Counted from the stretch's first letter, positions 23,929 to 32,022 are shown. The stretch is DNA of 64,000 bases from an uncultured Eubacteriales bacterium (GCA_900545135.1 UQXL01000010.1:15143-79142), one strand, 5' to 3'. Notes: generated by a model not told the origin, from the sequence alone. Numbers and translations: made by a program.

Positions 23929-24714
23929 ATGGAAAACAAATTACTGCTAAACATAATTGAAGATAAGTACCGCAAATTTCAAAAAGATTATGCGATGACC
24001 TCCACAGACTTTCTCGATCTGGCGCAGCAGTCCGCTTCAGCGGGCTTTCTGAAAAGCCACGGCGGAGATGGCGTTTTTCTATATGGAGGATACAGCGGAG
24101 CGGAAAGAAAAAAGATTGTATTCGTTCCCGACTACTTCGACGTTTCCTGTGAAAGCGAGCTGACGGACTTTTTCGCCGCTTCGCCTGAACTATGTCCTCT
24201 CAGCGTACTGGACGTTAAAGTCCTCGCTAAGGGCAAAACTCTCAGACACTCGGATTACCTCGGTTCACTGCTTTCTCTTGGGATAAAGCGCGAGAAAACA
24301 GGAGACATTTTGGTATTTGACGATGGCGCTCAGATAATCGTTGCTGCGGAAATCGCCTCTTATCTGGCGGAAAATTATACGCAGGCCGGAAGAGCTCCGA
24401 TTTCTGCCTCTGTCGTCGGAATCGACAAACTCAAAATTTCAGAGATAAAAATGGAGCATATAAAATTGACTTTGGCTTCGCCGAGGCTGGATAACGCGGT
24501 TTCCGCAGTTTTCGGAGTTTCCAGAAAATCTGCTTGCGAGGCTATAACCTCCGGGCTCGTATTCGTCAACAGCGTTGAAAACAGGAAGCCGGACTTTACG
24601 CTCAAAGGCGGAGAAAAAGTCGTCCTGCGTGGCAAGGGAAAGGCCATATACAGGGGAAGCTGCGGCGTTTCACGCAAAGGGAAAATATATGTGGAATTTG
24701 ACAGATATCTGTGA
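23929..24714 (+). CDS. ylmH: YlmH-type S4-domain RNA-binding protein
   Basis: YlmH family, 261 residues. The N-terminal region (TDFLDLAQQSA; GGDGVFLYGGYSGAERKKIVFVPDYF) and middle domain (PLSVLDVKVLAKGKTLRHSDYLGSLLSLGIKREKTGDI) are typical. The S4 domain at the C-terminus (LASPRLDNAVSAVFGVSRKSACEAITSGLVFVN...GKAIYRG) binds structured RNA. YlmH is linked to division-cluster genes and, in recent work on Firmicutes, to ribosome quality control at the P-site tRNA. Here it stands alone, away from sepF/divIVA. It has a poor ribosome site, so expression may be low or the start slightly different. Confidence 0.9.
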   Translation: MENKLLLNIIEDKYRKFQKDYAMTSTDFLDLAQQSASAGFLKSHGGDGVFLYGGYSGAERKKIVFVPDYFDVSCESELTDFFAASPELCPLSVLDVKVLAKGKTLRHSDYLGSLLSLGIKREKTGDILVFDDGAQIIVAAEIASYLAENYTQAGRAPISASVVGIDKLKISEIKMEHIKLTLASPRLDNAVSAVFGVSRKSACEAITSGLVFVNSVENRKPDFTLKGGEKVVLRGKGKAIYRGSCGVSRKGKIYVEFDRYL

Positions 24715-24762
24715 TGACAGTTTCTGAAGCATGCGGCGCTCCAAAGCATTAAAACAACAGCC

Positions 24763-24846
24763 GCGCCCTTTGAGCCCCAACCTCGCGAAGTATGAGCGAT
24801 AGGTAGGTCCAATGTCAGGAGCGCAGTGCTTCAGCACGTGGCGCTC
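24763..24846 (-). repeat. 84-bp tRNA-associated repeat, copy near tRNA-Lys
   Basis: Read on the minus strand it is almost identical to 34961-35044 (GAGCGCCACGTGCTGAAGCA at the start, CTCAAAGGGCGC at the end; the visible differences cluster near GGTTGGGGCTC versus GGTTAGGTCTC). It lies ~140 bases downstream of tRNA-Lys, after that tRNA's terminator. Between the two lies a second module (GGGCGCGAGCG...GAGCGGTCCGAAGGCG) and a T-arm-like GGGTTCGAACCC (24919-24930). Confidence 0.85.
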
Positions 24847-24945
24847 TTTCCGAACGCCTTCGGACCGCTCGCTGCTTTAAGCCTCACAGAGGCTTCAAGC
24901 TCACGCTCGCGCCCTCTCGGGTTCGAACCCTTTTTGTCAAAAAAC

Positions 24946-24981
24946 AAATAAAAACACGCCCATTGGGCGTATTTTTATTTG
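24946..24981 (-). terminator. Terminator of tRNA-Lys
   Basis: AAATAAAAATACGCCC / GGGCGTGTTTTTATTT hairpin with a long U-rich 3' arm, directly after the encoded CCA. Confidence 0.85.
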
Positions 24982-24983
24982 CT

Positions 24984-25059
24984 TGGTGCATCTTCAGGGG
25001 TTCGAACCCTGGACACCCTGATTAAGAGTCAGGTGCTCTGCCAGCTGAGCTAAAGATGC
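24984..25059 (-). tRNA. tRNA-Lys (anticodon CTT)
   Basis: 76 bases with encoded CCA. Acceptor stem GCATCTT / AAGATGC, D-arm AGCTCAGCTGGCAGAGC, anticodon stem CCTGA / TCAGG with loop CTCTTAA (anticodon CTT), T-arm CCAGGGTTCGAACCCTGG-type. Discriminator A. A promoter and terminator flank it as a single-gene unit. Confidence 0.95.
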
Positions 25060-25091
25060 ATATAAAGTTATTGTCATTTGACACATTAAAC

Positions 25092-25120
25092 ATGTTAGCA
25101 TTTTCTTAAGGCCTTGTCAA
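25092..25120 (-). promoter_or_regulatory. Promoter of tRNA-Lys
   Basis: On the minus strand TTGACA (25120-25115), 17 bases, TAACAT (25097-25092), about 30 bases upstream of the tRNA. Confidence 0.8.
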
Positions 25121-25401
25121 CAAAAAAATACATTTTGCGAAAACAAATCTTTTTTAGCCTCTTTTTACAGTTCGTTTATTTAAAATTATCTCTGCAAGTT
25201 CTGTCTGCCTTAAGCTCTTTAAAAGATCTATGCCGCTTCAGTAATACCGGCACGCCCGTTTTCAGGCCACCAGTGCCAGACCATCAGCCGCAAAAAACTA
25301 AAATAATCCTCAAATACAAAAAATTATCGGCTGTAAACCTCTTTTTACCTCTTATAGTTTTACATGATGTGCGCAAAATATTCTTTGAGGAGGAGAGAAA
25401 A
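25121..25401. other. Intergenic region, no gene recognised
   Basis: AT-rich, with a pyrimidine-rich plus strand. Besides the leader of the small basic protein at 25402, I see no gene, RNA family or repeat. Confidence 0.5.
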
Positions 25402-25554
25402 ATGAAAGAAACCAATAAAAATATGAACAGAGTATCCGATAACAAGTATACTTCTGAAAAGAACTCAAACGAAAACAAGCGTGAAAGAAGCCAGAAAAGC
25501 CAGAAAAATCAGAAAAACCAGAGCAGCGATAAGAATCAGCGTAGCAGCAGATAA
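25402..25554 (+). CDS. Small basic low-complexity protein (50 aa)
   Basis: I do not recognise it. MKETNKNMNRVSDNKYTSEK is followed by a K/N/Q/S-rich tail (QKSQKNQKNQSSDKNQRSSR) with no hydrophobic core, so it is presumably disordered and positively charged. Support for expression: a very strong GAGGAGGAG ribosome site 7 bases before the ATG and a clean intrinsic terminator 30 bases after the stop. It could be a spore-related or nucleic-acid-binding peptide; nothing in the sequence decides this. Confidence 0.5.
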   Translation: MKETNKNMNRVSDNKYTSEKNSNENKRERSQKSQKNQKNQSSDKNQRSSR

Positions 25555-25579
25555 GACAAGCTGATTTCAACAGAGATAA

Positions 25580-25620
25580 TTGAGCGGAAAAGGACATGTA
25601 TCTTTTCCGCTTAATTTTTT
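25580..25620 (+). terminator. Intrinsic terminator after the small basic protein
   Basis: AGCGGAAAAG / CTTTTCCGCT stem followed by TAATTTTTT. Confidence 0.8.
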
Positions 25621-25735
25621 CGCGGCATTTCAATTCTTCTTCATAAACATATCTGTCTGCAGCAGAAATATAAATCAAAAATATAATAATTCACGAAATA
25701 CACTGTATACATATATGAAAACTTTCCAATTTTGA

Positions 25736-25763
25736 TTGACAAATACGCCAAAAATGAGATAAT
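25736..25763 (+). promoter_or_regulatory. Promoter of the TetR gene and RuBisCO-like operon
   Basis: TTGACA (25736-25741), 16 bases, GATAAT (25758-25763). It is immediately followed by the palindromic operator. Confidence 0.75.
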
Positions 25764-25766
25764 TAG

Positions 25767-25790
25767 ACTATAGTCCAATTGGACTGCAGT
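25767..25790. promoter_or_regulatory. Probable TetR operator: nested palindrome
   Basis: The centre AGTCCAATTGGACT (25772-25785) is a perfect 14-bp palindrome. It is flanked symmetrically by ACTATAGT and ACTGCAGT, each itself palindromic, giving a 24-bp near-perfect dyad that differs only at one central base pair of each flank. It overlaps the expected transcription start, the classic position for autorepression by the TetR protein encoded 68 bases downstream. Confidence 0.7.
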
Positions 25791-25857
25791 TCAAATTTCC
25801 TTCCCAATTATCGAATCAGAAAAACGAAGGACAACCACAGAAAGGCAGGACGCACCG

Positions 25858-26421
25858 ATGACAAGTGAAAAGAAAGAACTTGGCGAAAAAAAAGAACTTG
25901 GCGGAAAAAAAGAAGCCACAAGACGCGCCATAATGCACGCAGCCAGATGCGTCTACGAAGCAAAAGGAATAGAAAACACTAATTTCCGCGACATAGCAGA
26001 AGCCGCGGGGGTTTCACGAAGCACGGTATTTAATCATTTTTCCGGCAGCAGTGAGCTCCTGACAGCCCTCTGCGGGCAGGAAATAGACGACTTGGAAAAA
26101 GCTTATCTTACGAGCGGATGCACAGGAAAAGAGGGTATAATCGTGATCTTCGACACTTTCATCGACGACACAGCCAGATACCCTCAGCTGGTCACACAAA
26201 TAATCTACAGCACCATAATGAACGGCGGGGAAAAAAATCCTCTGCAGATGATCGAGGCTCTCATTGCTAAAAATCTCGATGATGACGCTGACGGCCAGAC
26301 CACCATGCTCCTCATGGGCGCGTATTATGGACTGATAAATCACTATCGTTTATATAATCAGCCCTTTGACGGAAAAAAGATGAAAAAAGAAATGAGAAAA
26401 ATGATCGACTTAATAATTTAA
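25858..26421 (+). CDS. TetR/AcrR family regulator
   Basis: A 187-residue repressor with an N-terminal HTH (ATRRAIMHAARCVYEAKGIENTNFRDIAEAAGVSRSTVFNHFSGSSELL) and a helical ligand-binding domain. The first 20 residues contain a duplicated KKELGEKKELGGKKE stretch. It is the first gene behind the nested palindrome and reads toward the kinase/aminotransferase/RuBisCO-like genes, so it probably represses its own operon and responds to a pathway metabolite. After its TAA the frame stays open to 26524 with a GGSNKGGSNKGGSNN repeat, discussed under findings. Confidence 0.85.
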   Translation: MTSEKKELGEKKELGGKKEATRRAIMHAARCVYEAKGIENTNFRDIAEAAGVSRSTVFNHFSGSSELLTALCGQEIDDLEKAYLTSGCTGKEGIIVIFDTFIDDTARYPQLVTQIIYSTIMNGGEKNPLQMIEALIAKNLDDDADGQTTMLLMGAYYGLINHYRLYNQPFDGKKMKKEMRKMIDLII

Positions 26422-26454
26422 AGTACCCTGAGCGCATTCTGCTCATATAACGAC

Positions 26455-26505
26455 GGCGGCTCCAACAAGGGCGGCTCCAACAAGGGCGGCTCCAACAACC
26501 GCGGC
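26455..26505 (+). repeat. Three 15-bp tandem units between TetR and the kinase
   Basis: GGGCGGCTCCAACAA-type units. The interval 26422-26630 otherwise holds only the kinase ribosome site. Confidence 0.75.
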
Positions 26506-26630
26506 TCATATATCAACGGCTGAAATCTTCCCGGAACGAGGATGGTCTTATCCCGGAGAGGGATTAGGATATAAGCAACTCGCCTTGCGTTCACCTGGTC
26601 TGCAGGGCAAAACTACCAGGAGGTATCAAA

Positions 26631-28175
26631 ATGGCAGTGAAAGTAATCACTTACGATGTCGGAACCACCGGCATGAAGGCCTGCATGTTCGACATTTCCA
26701 CCGAGGAAAGCGTGCGCTATATAGCGGGAGAAACTGAGAGCTACGAACTTCACGTCCTAAAAAACGGAGGGGTCGAGTAGGAACCGGACGACTGGTGGCA
26801 GGCTATGGCTAAAGCCACTAAAAAACTACTGGAAAAAACCGGAGTTGCCAAGGAAGAAATCAAAGGAATTTCTTTCTGCTCCCAATTCCAGACCGTAGTC
26901 ATGGTAGACAAGAACGGAAAGCCTCTTCACCGCGGCATGAGCTGCATGGACAGCCGTGCCGACAAGCAGTTCAAGGACTGCATGAGCACCGGTATCAAGG
27001 TCAAGGGGCTGAATATAATAAAAGTGCTTAAATACCTCAAGATCACCGGTGCAGTGTCGGCCAGCGCCAAGGACCCGGCGTGGAAATATCTATGGATAAA
27101 AGAAAACGAACCGGAGATCTTTGCAAAAACATATAAATGGCTTGACGCCAAAGAATATCTGACATGCCGCGCCACGGGAAAGATGATCGCCAGCATAGAC
27201 GACGCAGGCGGCACCTTCCTCTACGACGTACATAACCAGTGTTGGAGCGACACGCTCTGCAAAATGCTCAAAATTGAAAAAAAGCATCTTCCGGAACTTT
27301 GCAAGTCTACCGATGAAGTAGGCAAGCTGCTTCCCGAGCCTGCTGAAGAGCTGGGACTTACTCCTGGAACATCGGTCATTTCAGGCGGCAGCGACGTAAG
27401 TCTATGTTCAGTGGGAGCCGGCTGCACTGAAGTCGGCGACGTGCTGGTATATTCCGGAACCAGCGGCTGGGTCGCGACAACAGTAGACAGACTGCACCTT
27501 GACCTGAGCAACATCATAGGAGCCTTAGTAGGCGCAGACCCGAACACTTACAACTACATCGCAGAAGTAGAAACTTCCGGCAAGTGTATCGAATGGGTAA
27601 AGGACCGCATCGACCAGCTGGAAATTGATTACGACCAGATGATAGATTATATCAAAGATACTCCTGCCGGCAGCAACGGCGTCATTTTCTCACCGTGGAT
27701 GCATGGAAACCGCTGTCCGTTCGACGACGCCAACTCAAGAGGCGTATTTTTCAATCTGGACATCACCACCAAGGGAAGCGACCTGATGAAATCTGTTATC
27801 GAGGGTGTGTGCATGCACATGCTGTGGCTGCTTCAGGCTACTGAGAAGACATTTAAGACCAACCCCGTCGTCAGATTTTCCGGCGGAAGCGCCATTTCTC
27901 CTTTCATATGCCAGGTCATGGCCGACGTTCTGGGAAGAGACGTTGAAACAATAGAAAACCCAAGGCAAGTAGGCGCAATGGGAGCCGCTGCCCTGATGGC
28001 TGTAAGCTTCGGCATGCTGGACGATATCAAAGACATAAAGAAAATCATCAAAGTCAGCGCGACTTATCATCCTAATCAAGAAAATCACGCGGTATATCAA
28101 AAACTACTGCCCGTATTTAAAGATCTTTATAAAAACAATAAGAAGGCGTTCGCCGCTCTCAACGGCGAAGGATAG
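26631..28175 (+). pseudogene. FGGY-family carbohydrate kinase interrupted by an amber codon at position 50
   Basis: FGGY kinases (xylulokinase/glycerol kinase fold) phosphorylate sugars or polyols with ATP. The frame from ATG 26631 (AGGAGG 7 bases upstream) gives 514 codons and reads ITYDVGTTGMKACMF (phosphate-1 loop), then GGVE, TAG (26778-26780), then EPDDWWQAM. The conserved motif is E-Q-x-P-x-x-W-W, so TAG stands exactly where CAG (Gln) is expected. The rest is intact: SFCSQFQTVVMVDKNG, CMDSRAD, VISGGSDVSLCSVGAG and VYSGTSGWVA (phosphate-2), VRFSGGSAISPFICQVMADVLG and PRQVGAMGAAALMA (adenosine). A restart at 26805 would lack the ATP phosphate-1 loop. Either a recent nonsense mutation, a sequencing error or readthrough. 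Confidence 0.85.
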
Positions 28176-28235
28176 AATTATTAAAGCATGGAATAGGTTA
28201 AAATCCGAGACAAACACAAACAGGAGGTAAATCAA

Positions 28236-29678
28236 ATGAATGCAAGCTACGGCGTATCAAGATGGCCAGATGAAAAAGAAGTATTTGAAAAAATGGAAAG
28301 GCTGGTAAATCAGCCGCTTCGCCACATCAAGCCCGAAGCCATGTCAAAATACATGAAGTATTTTGAAGAAAAATGCAAAGGCTCAAAGGCCATGATCGAG
28401 CAGGCAAAAAAAGTAATTCCGGGAGGCGTCCAGCACAACCTGGCATTCAATTATCCGTTCCCGCTGGTAGTGGAAAAAGCCGAAGGAGCTTATCTATACG
28501 ATATAGACGGAAACCGCTACGTCGATTATCTGCAGGCCGGAGGCCCTACTCTTTTAGGAAGCAATTATGAACCCGTAAACCGGAAAGTCTGGGAAGTAGT
28601 AAAAGAGTCAGGCCCCGTCACCGGACTTTTCCACCCTTATGAAATGAAGCTGGCGGAGAAAATCCGCGAATGTATGCCATGGGTAGAAATGTACAGATGT
28701 CTGGCCAGCGGCACAGAAGCCGATATGGTGGCCATCAGAATTGCCCGCACATATACAGGCAAGCAGAACATAATCAAGGTCGGCGGCGCATATCACGGCT
28801 GGAGCGATCAGCTGGTTTATTCGCTGCACATTCCTTATACTCAGACCTTTGAGGCGCACGGAATCCCTAAAGAAGCTTCCGCAAACACCAAAGAATTTTT
28901 CCCTGGAGATGTTGCAGGACTTCGCAAAGTCCTCGAGGAAAACGAGAAGAACGGCGGTACTGCAGCCGTTATCATCGAGCCGTTCGGCCCTGAAAGCGGC
29001 ACACGTCCTGTTGCGATGGATTTCGCAGCAAAGGTGCGCGAGCTCTGTGACGAATTCAACGCTCTGCTCATCTTCGACGAAGTCGTCACCGCTTTCCGCG
29101 TTGGCCCTGGTGGAGCTCAGGGATTCTTCAACGTAAAACCTGATCTGACCGTATTCGGCAAGATAGTAGCCGGCGGATATCCTATGGCAGGAGGCGTAGG
29201 CGGCAGCGAGGAAATCATGTCCTGCATAGCAGCAGGTGTAAAGGCCGGAAAAAAGAAAGCTTATGTAGGCGGAACTCTCACAGCCAATCCGCTTTCATGT
29301 GCAGCCGGATATTTTGCCATCGACGAAATAATCAAGCAGGACGCCGCAAAAAAAGCAGGCGAAAACGGCGACAAACTGTGCGACGGCATACAAAAGCTTA
29401 TCGACAAATACGAGCTGCCGTTCGTGACATGGAATACCGGCTCCATCGTCCACTTTGAAGTTTCAGGCGTAATGTACCTGAGCGTGACCGACCCTGACAT
29501 CTTCAAGAAGATTCCTGAACGTCAGCAGTACATCGAAGAATTCGGCGCAGCTCTGACCGCCAACGGAGTCATCACTCTGGCAGGAAGCAGAATCTATACC
29601 AGCATGGCCGACAACGACGAGACCATCGCTCAGACTCTGGCCGCCTTTGAAGAAGTATTCTCAAATATTGAAAAATAA
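28236..29678 (+). CDS. Class III PLP aminotransferase (glutamate-1-semialdehyde aminomutase-like)
   Basis: PLP-dependent omega-transaminase or aminomutase, 480 residues. Signatures: IPGGVQHNLAFNYPFPLVVEKAEGAYLYDIDGN (GSAM-like entry), ASGTEADMVAIRIAR (PLP phosphate), AYHGWSDQLVY, IIEPFGPESGTRP, LLIFDEVVTAFRV (aspartate to the pyridine N), and the Schiff-base lysine in FGKIVAGGYPMAGGVGG. The ~45-residue N-terminal extension is longer than HemL. It lies between the kinase and the RuBisCO-like gene with its own AGGAGG. No heme genes are near, so a catabolic amino-sugar or amino-acid substrate is more likely than GSA. An exact substrate cannot be assigned. Confidence 0.88.
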   Translation: MNASYGVSRWPDEKEVFEKMERLVNQPLRHIKPEAMSKYMKYFEEKCKGSKAMIEQAKKVIPGGVQHNLAFNYPFPLVVEKAEGAYLYDIDGNRYVDYLQAGGPTLLGSNYEPVNRKVWEVVKESGPVTGLFHPYEMKLAEKIRECMPWVEMYRCLASGTEADMVAIRIARTYTGKQNIIKVGGAYHGWSDQLVYSLHIPYTQTFEAHGIPKEASANTKEFFPGDVAGLRKVLEENEKNGGTAAVIIEPFGPESGTRPVAMDFAAKVRELCDEFNALLIFDEVVTAFRVGPGGAQGFFNVKPDLTVFGKIVAGGYPMAGGVGGSEEIMSCIAAGVKAGKKKAYVGGTLTANPLSCAAGYFAIDEIIKQDAAKKAGENGDKLCDGIQKLIDKYELPFVTWNTGSIVHFEVSGVMYLSVTDPDIFKKIPERQQYIEEFGAALTANGVITLAGSRIYTSMADNDETIAQTLAAFEEVFSNIEK

Positions 29679-29759
29679 CGCCGCATCGCCGCGCGGTACT
29701 GCGAACTCGCACCCCGAGGCAGGCAAAGTTCGCGGCACGCAACTACAAGGAGGTAAATT

Positions 29760-31076
29760 ATGATTCGTAAATTAGACATGGAAAACTTGACTTACGCATT
29801 CCCGGAAGTAGCTTTTTCCGAGGATTATGTGATAGCTACTTATCAGGCCAAGGTACAGACCTCAAACATTGAAAAGCTGGCCATGGCCATTGCTGACGAG
29901 CAGACCACGGGAACATGGATCAAGGTAGGCGCCGATTCCATCGAAAAGACCAAGCGCTTCGGTTCAAAGCTGGTAGCTCTGTATGAAGTTCCTGATATCG
30001 GCTGCGACTACCAGTCAGACGAACCGCCTATGTACGTCATTCAGGTGGCTTATCCTATGGAAAACTTCTCCACAAGCATGTCAGCGATTCAGACGATTCT
30101 CTTCGGAAACATTTCCGCTTCCGGAATGATTCGCCTCATCGACGTTGCTTTCCCTAAGAAATTCATCGAAAAATTCCAGGGTCCTAAGTTCGGCGTAGAG
30201 GGAATGAGAGAAGTTCTCGGAGTAAAGGACAGACCTCTGCTCAATGCCATGATCAAGCCAAACATCGGCTGGACTCCTGACGAAGGCGCGGAACTGTTCT
30301 ATCGTGCCTGCAAAGGCGGCGTAGACGTTATCAAGGACGACGAGCTCATGCTGGCCGACGGACCTTTCTGCCCGCTCGAAGAAAGAGTTTCCAAGTTTAT
30401 GGCCATGGAAAAGAAAGTTTATGAAGAAACAGGCGAACACAGCCTTTATGCCGTAAACATTTCAGACAGCACAGGCAAAGTCAAGGAAAACGCTTACAGG
30501 GCTCTTGAAGCCGGCGGAAACTGTCTGATGGTGAACGTATACACCACAGGCCACGACACGCTGAAAATGCTGGCCGACGACCCTAACATCAACGTGCCTA
30601 TCCTGGCTCACGTAAACTTTGCCGGAACCATGGCCGCTTCCACTTATACAGGAATCGCCGCTCCGCTTCTTGTCGGAAAGCTGACACGTCTGGCAGGCGG
30701 AGACTTCCAGATCAACGGACATCCTTTCGGCAAATTCCCTGTATCCCACAAAGTATTCTACCGCTGCTTCAAGTTCTTCACTCAGCCTTGGTGGAACATA
30801 AAGCCTATGATGTACGCTTGCTCAGGCGGTACTACTCAGATGGCTGTGGAAAAGATAGTCAAGGAAGTAGGAACCGACGTTATGCTGGCCGCAGGCGGCG
30901 GAGTTCACGGTCATCCGGACGGCAGCGAAGCCGGAGCCAAATCCATGCGTCAGGCCATTGACGCCGCAATGCAGGGAATCCCTGTTACCGAATACGCCAA
31001 GGATCACAAGGAACTGGCAAGAATGCTCGGCTTCCTGAATCCTGAACTCAAGAAGAACTTCGACTTGATGATGTAA
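29760..31076 (+). CDS. RuBisCO-like protein (form IV, YkrW/MtnW-like)
   Basis: Form IV RuBisCO homologue, 438 residues, acting as an enolase/isomerase on a phosphorylated sugar-like substrate. The large-subunit active-site layout is retained: K166 in MIKPNIGWTPDE, the carbamylation/metal triad K192-x-D194-E195 in VIKDDE, H284 in AHVNFAGT, and the phosphate-binding AAGGGVHGHPDG at 377-388. Position 285, arginine in true RuBisCO, is Val here. The GGGVHGHPDG block resembles the diketo-methylthiopentane-phosphate enolase MtnW. AAGGAGG precedes the ATG. Its neighbours (FGGY kinase, class III aminotransferase, MtnX-like phosphatase) differ from the methionine-salvage set: no MtnA, MtnB or MtnD is in view. 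A different substrate is therefore suspected. Confidence 0.92.
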   Translation: MIRKLDMENLTYAFPEVAFSEDYVIATYQAKVQTSNIEKLAMAIADEQTTGTWIKVGADSIEKTKRFGSKLVALYEVPDIGCDYQSDEPPMYVIQVAYPMENFSTSMSAIQTILFGNISASGMIRLIDVAFPKKFIEKFQGPKFGVEGMREVLGVKDRPLLNAMIKPNIGWTPDEGAELFYRACKGGVDVIKDDELMLADGPFCPLEERVSKFMAMEKKVYEETGEHSLYAVNISDSTGKVKENAYRALEAGGNCLMVNVYTTGHDTLKMLADDPNINVPILAHVNFAGTMAASTYTGIAAPLLVGKLTRLAGGDFQINGHPFGKFPVSHKVFYRCFKFFTQPWWNIKPMMYACSGGTTQMAVEKIVKEVGTDVMLAAGGGVHGHPDGSEAGAKSMRQAIDAAMQGIPVTEYAKDHKELARMLGFLNPELKKNFDLMM

Positions 31077-31116
31077 TTCCAATATTGCTGATGTAATTCA
31101 ATATTACGCGCAAAAA

Positions 31117-31147
31117 GGCTGCCGGCTTTTGTCGGCAGCCGTAATTT
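31117..31147 (+). terminator. Hairpin between the RuBisCO-like gene and the HAD phosphatase
   Basis: GGCTGCCG / CGGCAGCC stem then GTAATTTT. The weak U-tract suggests partial termination, setting a lower level for the phosphatase. Confidence 0.5.
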
Positions 31148-31165
31148 TCAAAGAGAGGTAAACGA

Positions 31166-31798
31166 GTGTATCAGAATATAATTTTTATTGATTTTGACGG
31201 AACCATCACGACGGAAGATACCCTGACTGGCGCCATACTGCCCTTTGTGGACAAAGCGGAATTCATTGAATATGCCGGAAAACTTGAACGCGGCGAGATA
31301 ACGCTGAGCCAGGTGGTTCGCTACGCTTATGACGGCAGGCCGGCCTCCTGGATCCCGGATATGCTTAAATATATCGACAGCGTAAAAATTCGTCCCGGGT
31401 TTGAGGAATTTCTGAATAAAATGAAAGAAAAAGCCATCCCCGTTGTCGTAATTTCCGGCGGTTTTCGTCAGTTCTCGGAAAGAAAGCTGGCTCCATACAT
31501 GGATAAACTGACGGCTCTTCACGCCGTGGAAATGACGGTAGACGGCGATAAAATAAAGTTGATTTCTCAGCATGATGACGGCAACGAATTGCTGAAAAAG
31601 ACCGATATAATGGCCAAATACGAATACAGTTATTCTATCGGCATAGGCGACAGCTTTACAGACAAGAACATGGCTCAGGCTGTGGACTGCTGCTTTGCCA
31701 GGGACGTACTGGCTCAGTATTTGAATAAGATAGGCAGAACTTATAAACCTTACGAGGATTTCTTCGATGTAATCAAGGGAATAGATGAGATTTTGTGA
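31166..31798 (+). CDS. HAD-superfamily phosphatase, MtnX-like
   Basis: A 210-residue haloacid-dehalogenase phosphatase. Motif I IFIDFDGTITTED (nucleophile and acid D residues near 7 and 9), motif II VVISGGFRQFSE (Ser/Thr equivalent), motif III lysine region, motif IV IGIGDSFTDKNMAQ. Order and spacing resemble MtnX, 2-hydroxy-3-keto-5-methylthiopentenyl-1-phosphate phosphatase, which acts directly after the RuBisCO-like enolase in Bacillus methionine salvage. The start is GTG (31166-31168) with AGAGAGG upstream. As last gene of the operon it probably removes the phosphate installed by the kinase after the RuBisCO-like step. Confidence 0.88.
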   Translation: MYQNIIFIDFDGTITTEDTLTGAILPFVDKAEFIEYAGKLERGEITLSQVVRYAYDGRPASWIPDMLKYIDSVKIRPGFEEFLNKMKEKAIPVVVISGGFRQFSERKLAPYMDKLTALHAVEMTVDGDKIKLISQHDDGNELLKKTDIMAKYEYSYSIGIGDSFTDKNMAQAVDCCFARDVLAQYLNKIGRTYKPYEDFFDVIKGIDEIL

Positions 31799-31904
31799 TG
31801 CGCCGGCGTTCTGCTGCTATGGCATATTCGCCGCAGCTTTTATATTCGGGGAATTCAGGCAATTGGGGCAATTCAAAGGATTCGCAGAATTAGACTGAAA
31901 ACTG

Positions 31905-31933
31905 TTGAAGCCAGTTCCCGATTTTGCTATATT
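31905..31933 (+). promoter_or_regulatory. Promoter of small RNA copy A
   Basis: TTGAAG (31905-31910), 17 bases, TATATT (31928-31933). Same layout and spacing as copy B. Confidence 0.7.
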
Positions 31934-31939
31934 TAGGTC

Positions 31940-32022
31940 AAAAGGAAACCGTCAAAAACGGCTGGCCTGTAGAGTTATGAATAACTGCCTAAGATTGCAG
32001 GCGCAAAGGCAGTTATTTTTTT
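31940..32022 (+). ncRNA. Small RNA copy A of a paired sRNA/peptide module (type I antitoxin-like)
   Basis: About 83 bases. A first hairpin (ACCG / CGGC-type around a CAAAAA loop) is followed by CTGTAG, then a terminator hairpin AATAACTGCC / GGCAGTTATT with seven U. It matches copy B (35529-35608, opposite strand) throughout, including the GGTCAA start region and the ATGTAAAT just beyond the terminator. The terminator stems differ by a compensatory T-A to C-G change. It converges with a 19-codon frame on the minus strand (32013-32072). Confidence 0.6.

Noticed and set aside
26805..28175. Functional FGGY kinase restarting at the internal ATG
   Set aside because: It would lack the N-terminal phosphate loop (DVGTTG) and has no clear ribosome site, so activity is unlikely.
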